A DNA stretch of 16,382 nt from Salegentibacter sp. (GCA_024635815.1 JAGXIG010000117.1:1-16382), one strand, 5' to 3'; positions 7,254 through 13,586 are shown, counted from the first letter of the stretch. Made by a program: numbers and translations. The notes: generated from the letters alone by a model not told the origin.

Positions 7254-7904
7254 ATGCAACATATTACTTCAAGAGAAATAGCGGAAATGGAAAAGCTTTT
7301 CCGCCTAAATCTTATTAATAGCGTAACCGGTTATAAATCGGCTAATCTCATCGCTACAAGATCTGCAGAAAAAGGAGCTAATGTGGCAGTTTTTAGTTCG
7401 GTCACCCATTTAGGCAGCAACCCAGCATTACTTGGTTTTATTACCCGCCCAACTAAAGAGGTACCGAGAAACACCTATAAAAATATAAAGGAGAACAAGT
7501 ATTTTACGGTAAATCATATCCAAAAAGATATGATTGAAAGTGCCCACCAAACTGCAGCAAAATACAAAGAAGAGATTTCTGAATTTCAAAAAACCGGATT
7601 AGAGGAAGAATACCTGGATAGTTTTTATGCGCCGTATGTTAAGCAGTCCACGGTAAAATTGGGATGTAAATTCGTAAATGAATATTTCATTAAAGAAAAT
7701 GAGACGGTTATGGTAATTGGAGCCATTGAGCATATTTACTTTGATGAGGGCATACAGTCGCTAGATGGCTGGTTACGGCTAGATGATGCCGAAACCGTTG
7801 CTATAAATGGTCTGGATGGTTATGCACTTCCAAGCCTTTTAGACCGATTTCACTACGCCAGGCCTGGACAGGAAATCAAATCATTTTTTAAGAAAGAGGG
7901 CTAA
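7254..7904 (+). CDS. Flavin reductase-like (FMN-binding split-barrel) protein
   Basis: A 216-residue soluble protein whose N-terminal two thirds match the flavin reductase-like/DIM6-NTAB split-barrel pattern: the strand GANVAVFSSVTHLGSNPALLG (about 43-63) followed by RPTKEVPRNTYKNIKENKYFTVNH (about 67-90). The family binds FMN and may reduce free flavin for a partner oxygenase, or act on an unknown substrate. The C-terminal part (GYALPSLLDRFHYARP) is typical of the Bacteroidota subgroup. There is no signal peptide. The start at 7254 is preferred because the residues right after it (SREIAEMEKLFRLNLIN) belong to the family's conserved N-terminal helix. It lies 13 nt after a hairpin/T-run. Co-occurrence with kmo may be meaningful, but KMO itself carries bound FAD and does not need a separate reductase. 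Confidence 0.8.
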   Translation: MQHITSREIAEMEKLFRLNLINSVTGYKSANLIATRSAEKGANVAVFSSVTHLGSNPALLGFITRPTKEVPRNTYKNIKENKYFTVNHIQKDMIESAHQTAAKYKEEISEFQKTGLEEEYLDSFYAPYVKQSTVKLGCKFVNEYFIKENETVMVIGAIEHIYFDEGIQSLDGWLRLDDAETVAINGLDGYALPSLLDRFHYARPGQEIKSFFKKEG

Positions 7905-8082
7905 TCACCTATAAACGCTAAAAAAGCGCAATTCGCAGGGTGTGTAAAAGGCCCTTAAATGGCGTACGAAATGAAAAGAGGTAATTATGACAATGAGGCT
8001 CAAAATGCTGGATAAAAACCCGAAAATAACTTAGTTAAGACAACAGAACGGGATTTCGATATTATTTACAATCCTCAAAAAT

Positions 8083-8156
8083 TTTAACATTCGAGTTAAA
8101 CACTAGTTAAAAGATATCGTTTCAAATCACTTATTATATAAATTCGTTAAACATTA
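8083..8156. repeat. Cluster of GTTAAA hexamers
   Basis: TTTAAC (8083-8088) and GTTAAA (8095-8100) form a 6-6-6 inverted repeat. Another AGTTAAA follows 11 nt after the first (8094-8100 and 8105-8111), one helical turn away. GTTAAACATTA at 8146-8156 repeats GTTAAACACTA at 8095-8105 with one difference. They may be regulator sites for the gene at 8316, but AT richness makes chance copies likely. Confidence 0.3.
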
Positions 8157-8287
8157 AGGAAGGAATGATGTGAATGTAAATTATATATCACACAGGAAAG
8201 GTAGAACACTATAAATCAAAATATTATACTTTTACTTTTTTTAAAATCACGAATTTATTTATTAACTTGTATAAACAATTAACCAAC

Positions 8288-8300
8288 GTAGCTTAGCTAC
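8288..8300. promoter_or_regulatory. 13-nt palindrome GTAGCT-T-AGCTAC near start codon
   Basis: Perfect 6-bp arms flank a single base, 15 nt upstream of the ATG at 8316. The GC content of the arms stands out from the AT-rich surroundings. It could be an operator or a leader stem occluding the ribosome site; both readings are inferred. Confidence 0.4.
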
Positions 8301-8315
8301 AAAAAACCAACCAGT

Positions 8316-8471
8316 ATGAAAGATTTAATATGGCTTATCGTAGTATTGTTAGTAATAGGATGGCTTATTGGCTACTTTGCATTTCCAGATTTAGGAAGCA
8401 TTATCCATATACTTATTGTAGTAGCAGTAATCCTAATATTGTATAAATTATTAACCGGACGCCGTCTATAA
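8316..8471 (+). CDS. lmo0937 family small membrane protein
   Basis: A 51-residue protein (ATG 8316, TAA 8469-8471) made almost entirely of two hydrophobic helices: residues 4-23 (beginning LIWLIVVLLVIGWLIGYFAF) and 29-46 (IIHILIVVAVILILYKLL), joined by PDLGS and ending in the basic tail TGRRL. The order I-W-L-I-V-V, G-W-L-I-G, a short Gly turn, I-H-x-L, and a final TGRR is the pattern of the lmo0937 family of tiny membrane proteins, common in Bacteroidota and Firmicutes and of unknown molecular role. The leader (ACAAAAAACCAACCAGT) is A-rich, as usual in this phylum. The gene stands alone, with 411 nt of non-coding DNA upstream and a terminator downstream. No standard -7 box is visible close to the start, so an alternative sigma factor is possible (inferred). 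Confidence 0.85.
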   Translation: MKDLIWLIVVLLVIGWLIGYFAFPDLGSIIHILIVVAVILILYKLLTGRRL

Positions 8472-8488
8472 TTAATAATTTAATCCTT

Positions 8489-8615
8489 AAGAGGGAGTTT
8501 AAGAAGTTTTAGAATCGTCATCCTGAATTCAGAATCTAGTTTTATATTAACCTAGAAGCTGAAACAAGTTCAGCTTGGCGAGAACAAGACTTTTTAAACT
8601 CCCTCTTTTGTTTTT
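8489..8615 (+). terminator. Terminator with a repeat element in its loop
   Basis: AAGAGGGAGTTTAA at 8489-8502 pairs perfectly over 14 bp with TTAAACTCCCTCTT at 8594-8607, followed by TTGTTTTTAT. The arms and T-run are those of a strong terminator, but the loop is 91 nt instead of the usual 3-10 and is filled by an imperfect palindrome. The simplest reading is a normal terminator into whose loop a repeat has been inserted. Confidence 0.65.
8505..8590. repeat. REP-like intergenic palindromic element
   Basis: The segment is a long imperfect palindrome: its two halves align when one is reverse-complemented. The left half contains CGTCATCCTGAATTCAGAATCT (8516-8537) with the perfect palindrome CTGAATTCAG. 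The right half contains AAGCTGAA-ACAAG-TTCAGCTT (8556-8576), an 8-bp stem with a 5-nt loop, then GGCG. The core (GTCATCCTGAA plus its TTCAG complement) resembles the REP-like CTGAA...TTCAG repeats often seen between genes in bacteria. There is no coding capacity. Copies elsewhere in the genome would confirm it. Confidence 0.6.
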
Positions 8616-8690
8616 ATAAAATCTCACACAAAACACTAACAATAATTGAAAACCTAGATATTCAATTTAACCTCATTTTTTAAGTACAAC

Positions 8691-8776
8691 TACCTCGTGC
8701 CATGCCCACGAGGCATTATTGGAAAATATGTCTTGTTTTCGAGACAAGCCCGCCTAATGATTCGGGTAGGCCTCGT
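8691..8776. repeat. Cluster of short GC-rich hairpins
   Basis: CCTCGTG (8693-8699) pairs with CACGAGG (8707-8713) around a 7-nt loop. Next come CTTGT/ACAAG (around 8733-8749) and GCCTA/TAGGC with overlapping CCCG/CGGG (about 8749-8771), then another GCCTCGT reading back towards the first arm. The block is more GC-rich than its surroundings and looks like a second intergenic repeat type or structured RNA. No T-run follows, so it is not a plain terminator. Confidence 0.4.
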
Positions 8777-8845
8777 AGCTCCCTATATTTATCGGCATAA
8801 ATTTCGATTATCGAGTAAATCTTATCTTCGAATTAAAAAATAATT

Positions 8846-9604
8846 ATGTGGAACCTGAATGACAAATTCGCACTGGTAACCGGTGGTACTAAAGGAATTG
8901 GAAAGGCCGCTGTTCTGGAATTTCTCGAGCTGGGAGCAGAAGTACTTTTCACATCCAGAACTCAAAAAGATATAAACCTTGTTTTAAAAGAACTCGAAAA
9001 ATACGGCAAAAAAGGGCAGGGCCTGGTTGCCGATGTAACAATTACTGAAGACAGACAAAAGGTTTACGATTATATTGAAAATCGCTGGGGAAAACTGGAT
9101 ATTCTCGTAAACAATGCCGGTATCAATATTAGGAAAAAAGCCAACGAATATTCGGAAGAGGAATTCAGAAAAATAATGGAAATTAATCTTAATGCTCCTT
9201 TTGAATTAAGCCGTAAACTTCACTCCCTGCTTCAAAAAAGCGGAAATGCAAAGATTGTGAATGTGGCCTCCTCGGCAGCGATGCAAGATGTTGGTACAGG
9301 CACACCTTATGCAATGTCTAAGGCAGGTTTACTACAACAGACGCGAAGCCTTGCCGTTGAGTGGGCAGCAGATGGTATTCGCGTGAATGCGGTTTCGCCC
9401 TGGTTTACGGTTACGCCCCTTACTAAAGGACTTTTGAATGAAAGTGAAAGAATGGATCCTATTATTAAGAGAACCCCTTTAAAACGTGTTGCTGAAGCCC
9501 GTGAGATGGCTGCAATTATAGCATTTCTGGCGATGGATAAATCTTCCTATATCACAGGGCAAAATATTATTGCCGATGGCGGAATGAGTGTTAATGCCAT
9601 ATAA
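8846..9604 (+). CDS. SDR family oxidoreductase, tropinone reductase-like
   Basis: A 252-residue classical short-chain dehydrogenase/reductase. The NAD(P)-binding motif TGGTKGIG is at 12-19, NNAG at 89-92, the catalytic Ser in NVASSAA (142/143), and the YxxxK pair in YAMSKAG (Tyr 155, Lys 159). The ending ITGQNIIADGGMSVNAI is the usual SDR C-terminal signature. Arg 38 after the second strand (FTSRT) favours NADP(H). Sequence features throughout (WNLNDKFALVTGGTKGIG, RVNAVSPWFTVTPLT) are those of the tropinone-reductase-like subgroup, whose bacterial substrates are mostly unknown. It is soluble with no signal. A lipoprotein gene follows after 36 nt and may be cotranscribed, though a -7-like box lies in the gap. 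Confidence 0.92.
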   Translation: MWNLNDKFALVTGGTKGIGKAAVLEFLELGAEVLFTSRTQKDINLVLKELEKYGKKGQGLVADVTITEDRQKVYDYIENRWGKLDILVNNAGINIRKKANEYSEEEFRKIMEINLNAPFELSRKLHSLLQKSGNAKIVNVASSAAMQDVGTGTPYAMSKAGLLQQTRSLAVEWAADGIRVNAVSPWFTVTPLTKGLLNESERMDPIIKRTPLKRVAEAREMAAIIAFLAMDKSSYITGQNIIADGGMSVNAI

Positions 9605-9616
9605 CAGAGTTTTTTG

Positions 9617-9624
9617 TACCTTTA
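9617..9624 (+). promoter_or_regulatory. Candidate -7 box in SDR-lipoprotein gap
   Basis: TACCTTTA matches TAnnTTTG except for the final base, and is identical to the box at 1135-1142 upstream of another lipoprotein gene. It is 16 nt from the ATG at 9641. No -33 TTG is visible at the right distance, so read-through from the SDR gene is equally possible. Confidence 0.3.
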
Positions 9625-9640
9625 AAGGAAAACCAACAAA

Positions 9641-10315
9641 ATGAAAAAACTACTACTTTTTACTATTCTATTTACAGCTTTAATTAGCTGTAAGAACAAC
9701 GAAACTAAAATTGGAAAAGAAGTTGATACTGAAGCTGATAAAAGCATTCACCAGCAAATCGCTGAAGCTCATGGTTTAAATAATTTTGAAGAAGTTGAAG
9801 AAATTCAATTTACCTTTAATGTTAGGGTTGAAGATTCAATCAGGACCAGCCGGGCCTGGAGCTGGAAACCACAAACCAAAGAAATTAGACTAACCGAAGG
9901 TGATATTAGCCGCACCTACACCAAAACGGATAGTATTGCCGAAGACCATAAAGATATAGACCAGAAGTTTATTAACGATTCATATTGGTTCTTATTCCCT
10001 TTCCAGATGGTATGGAGTGATGCTGAGATTTCAGAAGAAAAAACCGGAAAAGCACCAATCAGCAAAAAAGAGATGAACTATTTGGAAGTTTCTTATAAAG
10101 ATGAGGGTGGTTATACCCCAGGTGACACCTATGTCGTTTATTATGAAGATGATTATTTATTAGAAGAATGGATCTATAAATCTGCCGATGGCCAGCGAGA
10201 AATGCCTACCACCTGGGAAGATTTTGAAGATTTTCAAGGCTTAAAAATCGCAAAATCCCATAAATCTCCCGATGGAAGTTTTGAATTGTTTTTTAGTAAT
10301 ATTGAAGTGAAGTAA
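9641..10315 (+). CDS. Lipoprotein, possibly DUF6503-like
   Basis: A 224-residue lipoprotein with lipobox LISC (Cys 17), then a short acidic linker and a folded region starting with HQQIAEAHGLNNFEEVEEIQ (about 38-57). An early 'AHG-x-x-x-F/Y-x-x-V' helix followed by a strand (FTFNVR) and later paired Tyr-rich strands (TYVVYYEDDYLLEEWIY) suggests a curved beta-sheet fold, like the lipid-carrier-type domains of Bacteroidota lipoproteins (DUF6503-like). The assignment rests on pattern memory only. There are no other cysteines and no catalytic motif. It sits 36 nt after the SDR gene and ends in a strong terminator. Function unknown. Confidence 0.82.
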   Translation: MKKLLLFTILFTALISCKNNETKIGKEVDTEADKSIHQQIAEAHGLNNFEEVEEIQFTFNVRVEDSIRTSRAWSWKPQTKEIRLTEGDISRTYTKTDSIAEDHKDIDQKFINDSYWFLFPFQMVWSDAEISEEKTGKAPISKKEMNYLEVSYKDEGGYTPGDTYVVYYEDDYLLEEWIYKSADGQREMPTTWEDFEDFQGLKIAKSHKSPDGSFELFFSNIEVK

Positions 10316-10337
10316 ATCTTCAATTTGGATAAATATA

Positions 10338-10380
10338 AAATCCACGAATTCACTGATTACTGGTGAATTTGTGGATTTTT
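10338..10380 (+). terminator. Terminator after SDR-lipoprotein unit
   Basis: A 16-bp stem (10338-10353 with 10363-10378, one G-T wobble) closes a 9-nt loop and runs into TTTTT. The left flank is also A-rich, giving Ts on the other strand, so it may also stop the - strand serine hydrolase transcript ending at 10462. Confidence 0.85.
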
Positions 10381-10461
10381 GGTTCTATATTTTGAAAATA
10401 GGTTCTCGATAGTATCTTAAGACACTCGCCTTAAAACCTACTGACGTATTACCGAGAATCA

Positions 10462-11394
10462 TTAATATTTTAAACCGCTAAGAATTTTACCGGCTCCTTT
10501 TGCCGGTTTCCAATTAGATTCAGGTTCAAAGTAATTCCATAGTAAAGCTGAAATCTCCCTTTGCAACTCCCAGGCTTCGTTATCATCGTCCCACGAATCG
10601 TCTGCATTATTTTTTGTCGCGATGTAGCATACATAATCCCCGGATGGCGCGTTAACCATAAAAAGTTCAGACCGGGATTCGTTTACCATTCCCTGCTTTG
10701 CAGCGGCCTGTACATAAGGTGGTACTTCCGACAAAGCATATTCCTGGTAAAATGAATTACCGAGTAACCGATACATTTCGTCACTCGCCGCGGCACTTAT
10801 AAGCTCACGTTTGCTTATTTGCTCTAAAATTGAAGCCATCTCCCGCGGAGTGGTTTGACCCCAACCATATTCTTCCCAGTCTTTTTCACGGCCCTCAGTC
10901 CTGGAATTTACACGGGTATGCTTCAGGCCAATTTGAGCCATTAAATCATTGATTTCCTTGCCACCACCGGCAAGTTCCTGATTCCATAACGATGTAACAT
11001 TATCGCTGTAACTAATCATTAATGCTACCAGCGTTCTTAGATCAGTGTTGGTGCTGTCTTTGTAAAACTGCATTAATCCTGAGCCTCCGTAAATACGATC
11101 TTCAGAATAAACCAAAGTATCTTTATAACTTAATTCTCCGTTTTCAATTTTATCAAAGATCTTTACCAGAATAGGCACTTTTACGATACTGGCTGTGGGG
11201 AAAATAGTATCGGTATTTATGCCGGCTTCTTTACCGGTTTTTAAATTTTTCACATAAACGCCAACATCGCCTTTAAATGATTCGGTTAGTTCTTTTAGTT
11301 TCTGCTCAAGAGTTGAATCGATTTCAATTTGTTGGGCGAAATTTACAGCAACACATGAAATCGCTATAAGGATAGTAAATATTAGTTTTTTCAT
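10462..11394 (-). CDS. Class A beta-lactamase-like serine hydrolase
   Basis: A 310-residue exported protein of the serine beta-lactamase/penicillin-interactive fold. A signal peptide (residues 1-20) ends in NFA-QQ. The nucleophile motif is SIVK (Ser 69, Lys 72), followed by SDN (130-132) and a possible general base in SRTEG (Glu 167), close to the class A E166 position. The third motif is KQG (233-235) instead of KTG/KSG, and the canonical ExxLN of the omega loop is absent (ExxEKDW-like instead). It is therefore safer to call it a class A-like hydrolase than a proven antibiotic-resistance enzyme; it could act on peptidoglycan-related substrates. I chose the ATG at 11394; the frame could extend three codons to a TTG at 11403, which is unlikely. 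It follows kynU by 97 nt on the same strand. Confidence 0.85.
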   Translation of the reverse strand: MKKLIFTILIAISCVAVNFAQQIEIDSTLEQKLKELTESFKGDVGVYVKNLKTGKEAGINTDTIFPTASIVKVPILVKIFDKIENGELSYKDTLVYSEDRIYGGSGLMQFYKDSTNTDLRTLVALMISYSDNVTSLWNQELAGGGKEINDLMAQIGLKHTRVNSRTEGREKDWEEYGWGQTTPREMASILEQISKRELISAAASDEMYRLLGNSFYQEYALSEVPPYVQAAAKQGMVNESRSELFMVNAPSGDYVCYIATKNNADDSWDDDNEAWELQREISALLWNYFEPESNWKPAKGAGKILSGLKY

Positions 11395-11442
11395 TTTTAT
11401 CAATATATAATTTTACATCCAGTCCAATTCTCTTTCATTTAA

Positions 11443-11497
11443 ACAGACTCTTTAATCTATTTTCTCTTCTCTATCTTCTTTTTTCTATTCTCTATTC
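11443..11497 (-). repeat. Polypurine tract between kynU and serine hydrolase
   Basis: On the - strand the gap right after the kynU stop is a run of A and G with isolated Ts, built from loosely repeated AGA, ATAGAGAA and AGAAGA units; on the + strand it is a pyrimidine tract such as TTTCTCTTCTCTATCTTC. It resembles a degraded simple-sequence repeat. There is no hairpin, so it is not a terminator. It may be slippage-prone. Confidence 0.5.
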
Positions 11498-12766
11498 AAG
11501 AATTCCTCTTTTAAGAATTTGACCAAATTGGTACATATCTTCAAAAGAACAATAAAAAGGAGCCGGGGCCAGCCTAATTACATTCGGCTCACGCCAATCG
11601 GTTATCACGCCATTTTTCATTAAATAATTGAATAATTCCCTGCCTTCGCCGTGTAAAAACACTGATAGCTGCGTACCACGCTCTTCCTGATTTTCAGGGG
11701 TGATAATTTCAAAACTACTATCTACTTCCTTATCTATTTCTTGCAACACAAATTCCAGGTAGGCAACGATATTATTCCGTTTTTCTATTAAAGCCGGCAT
11801 TCCCACTTCGTCAAACATTTCCAGTGAAGCTAAATAAGGAGCAAGGGCTAAGACCGGTGCGTTGGAAATTTGCCAGGCATCGGCACCGTTTTCGGGTTGA
11901 AATTCGGGCTCCATTAAGAATCGGCGTTCTTTATTGTGACACCACCAACCTTCAAAACGGGGAATATCTTTTTTGTTATGGTATTTCTCATTAATAAAAC
12001 ATCCCGAAGCATTTCCAGGGCCGCTATTCATATATTTATAACTGCACCAGGCAGCAAAGTCTACGTTCCACTTGTTAAGCTTCAGTTCAATATTTCCGGC
12101 GGCGTGGGCAAGATCCCAACCTACAAAAGCGCCAATTCTGTGACCGGCTTTGGTGATTTTTTCCATCTCTAAAACCTGCCCGGTGTAGTAATTCACACCA
12201 CCAATTAAAACCAAAGCGCACTCCTCTCCTACTTCATTGATCTTCGCTATAATATCCTCGGTCCTAAAATTATTTTCACCTTCGCGTCTTTTAATTTCAA
12301 CAATCGCATCTTTTGGATCATAGCCGTGAAAACGTACCTGGCTAGATATCATATACTGGTCACTGGGAAAGGCTTTTTCTTCGCAAATAATTTTATAGCG
12401 TTTTCCCTTTGGACGATAAAAAGAAACCATCAATAAATGCAGGTTTACCGTAAGGGTATTCATTACAGTAACTTCGGCAGGTTTGGCGCCAACAACTTTT
12501 GCCAGTTTTTCTGAAAAACGCTCGTGATAATCCCACCAGGGTTTTTCACCAAAAAAATGACCTTCTACAGCAAGATTTGCCCAATCGGTCATGATTTCAT
12601 CTACATATTTTTTGGCAGATTTTGGTTGCAGTCCCAGCGAATTTCCGGTGAAATAGATCACATCTTTTCCTTCGTGCTGCGGAAAAATAAATTGATCCCG
12701 GTATGATGAAATTTTATCCTGAGAATCCAGTTCCCGGGCATATTCAAGCGTATTTTTAAATTGCAT
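11492..12766 (-). CDS. kynU: Kynureninase
   Basis: A 424-residue PLP-dependent hydrolase that cleaves 3-hydroxykynurenine to 3-hydroxyanthranilate (or kynurenine to anthranilate) plus L-alanine. Family hallmarks are YFTGNSLGLQPK (38-49), NTLTVNLHLLMVSFYRP (103-119), FPSDQYMI (133-140), WDLAHAAGN (217-225, Asp 218 contacting the pyridinium nitrogen), and the PLP-lysine in WCSYKYMNSGPG (Lys 244). FEGWWCHN (about 271-278) and FQPENGADAWQISNAP (about 289-304) complete the active site, with Trp and His residues typical for the family. It is full length, with an unambiguous ATG. The gene is divergent from an O-methyltransferase and is followed by a serine hydrolase gene. With kmo in the same window and orientation, the natural substrate is probably 3-hydroxykynurenine. 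Confidence 0.96.
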   Translation of the reverse strand: MQFKNTLEYARELDSQDKISSYRDQFIFPQHEGKDVIYFTGNSLGLQPKSAKKYVDEIMTDWANLAVEGHFFGEKPWWDYHERFSEKLAKVVGAKPAEVTVMNTLTVNLHLLMVSFYRPKGKRYKIICEEKAFPSDQYMISSQVRFHGYDPKDAIVEIKRREGENNFRTEDIIAKINEVGEECALVLIGGVNYYTGQVLEMEKITKAGHRIGAFVGWDLAHAAGNIELKLNKWNVDFAAWCSYKYMNSGPGNASGCFINEKYHNKKDIPRFEGWWCHNKERRFLMEPEFQPENGADAWQISNAPVLALAPYLASLEMFDEVGMPALIEKRNNIVAYLEFVLQEIDKEVDSSFEIITPENQEERGTQLSVFLHGEGRELFNYLMKNGVITDWREPNVIRLAPAPFYCSFEDMYQFGQILKRGILE

Positions 12767-12919
12767 GTGTGGTTTATTTTTAAATCGCTGAAGCGTTTCA
12801 ATGCTAAGTTTGAGAGTAAAAATACAATTTATTGGCAGACTTCCCGCTCCTGAAAAATATATCCCTTTCGTAGTTGAAAGTGATGTTGAAAACTGCTATT
12901 TCAGAATAATTAATTTCTA

Positions 12920-12927
12920 TAAATTTG
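12920..12927 (+). promoter_or_regulatory. Exact -7 box upstream of O-methyltransferase
   Basis: TAAATTTG is a full match to TAnnTTTG and lies 17 nt before the ATG at 12945, giving a leader of roughly 10-13 nt. No TTG is found at 17-23 nt upstream (the nearest is at 12886-12888, 31 nt away), so the -33 element is weak or absent. Confidence 0.5.
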
Positions 12928-12944
12928 ACGAAAATTAAATTTCT

Positions 12945-13586
12945 ATGCATTTCCTTCCTGAAGCGATAGACCAGTATATTTTAGAACATTCAGCAAAAGA
13001 ACCCGAATTTTTGGTAAAACTTAACCGCGAAACCAATCAAAAAGTATTACAACCTCGAATGTTAAGCGGAAATTATCAAGGTAGAATTTTAAGCCTAATT
13101 TCAAAAATAATCGCTCCAAAAAGCATATTAGAAATTGGAACTTATACCGGATACTCTGCTCTATGCCTGGCGGAAGGTTTGGCGAAGGATGGGACATTAC
13201 ATACCATAGATATCAATGAAGAATTGCATGATTTTCAGCAGAAATATTTTCAAGCTTCAGATTATAAGGATAAGATCAAGCAATATATTGGAGATGCACG
13301 GGAAATAATCCCAGAGATAAATGCAAAATTCGATCTGGTATTTATTGATGCCGATAAACCCAATTACCCTGCTTATTTCGAATTAATTATTGAGAAGATG
13401 AATCCCGGTGGAGTTATATTATCGGACAATGTACTATGGAGTGGAAAAGTAGTAGAACCGGTAAAATCCGATGATGAATCTACTCAAGCGCTTTTAAAAT
13501 ATAATAAAATGCTGGTAGAAGATGATCGTGTGGAAACCGTGATCTTACCTATTAGGGATGGATTAACCTTAACCAGGGTTAAATAA
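12945..13586 (+). CDS. SAM-dependent O-methyltransferase (CCoAOMT-like)
   Basis: A 213-residue class I methyltransferase of the caffeoyl-CoA/catechol O-methyltransferase-like family (COG4122 type). The SAM-binding motif LEIGTYTGYSALCLA is at 62-76, an acidic residue follows the second strand (HTIDIN, about 86-91), and GDAREIIP (116-123) and FIDADK (133-138) follow. DN at 161-162 would bind the divalent metal together with Asp 135. Members methylate catechol-type hydroxyls and many have unknown substrates. The kynurenine route produces aminophenols (3-hydroxykynurenine, 3-hydroxyanthranilate), which are conceivable but unproven substrates. The gene is divergent from kynU (178 nt gap) and overlaps the convergent PAP2 gene by 8 nt. 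Confidence 0.92.
   Translation: MHFLPEAIDQYILEHSAKEPEFLVKLNRETNQKVLQPRMLSGNYQGRILSLISKIIAPKSILEIGTYTGYSALCLAEGLAKDGTLHTIDINEELHDFQQKYFQASDYKDKIKQYIGDAREIIPEINAKFDLVFIDADKPNYPAYFELIIEKMNPGGVILSDNVLWSGKVVEPVKSDDESTQALLKYNKMLVEDDRVETVILPIRDGLTLTRVK

Larger units (their letters stand above)
7905..8315. other. Non-coding stretch upstream of small membrane protein gene
   Basis: This 411-nt AT-rich region separates the flavin-reductase-like gene from the 51-codon membrane protein gene. I find no convincing gene; an 18-codon frame at 7959-8015 is unsupported. The region contains a group of GTTAAA/TTTAAC hexamers (8083-8151) and a 13-nt palindrome at 8288-8300, both listed separately, which suggests a long regulated leader or promoter region for the gene at 8316. 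Confidence 0.55.
8472..8845. other. Repeat-rich intergenic region upstream of SDR gene
   Basis: This 374-nt gap contains no gene that I can support. It holds the terminator of the small membrane protein gene with a palindromic element in its loop (8489-8613), a second group of hairpins (8691-8776), and the leader of the SDR gene. A box TATATTTA at 8784-8791 resembles a -7 element but is 55 nt from the SDR start. Confidence 0.6.

Noticed and set aside
7959..8015. 18-codon frame beginning MAYEMKRGNYDNEAQ
   Set aside because: The peptide looks faintly protein-like, and the frame after its stop is open for about 27 codons, so a decayed gene is possible. There is no recognisable homology or promoter, so it cannot be supported.
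8489..8776. Mobile element with transposase or CRISPR array in the repeat-rich gap
   Set aside because: No coding sequence for a transposase, no target-site duplication I can define, and no regularly spaced direct repeats with unique spacers.
11395..11403. Three-codon extension of the serine hydrolase to a TTG start
   Set aside because: The ATG at 11394 gives a normal signal peptide start (MKKLIFT); the TTG adds nothing recognisable.
12786..12795. Short CGCT-GA-AGCG palindrome in the kynU leader
   Set aside because: Only 4-bp arms with a 2-nt loop; too short to distinguish from chance.
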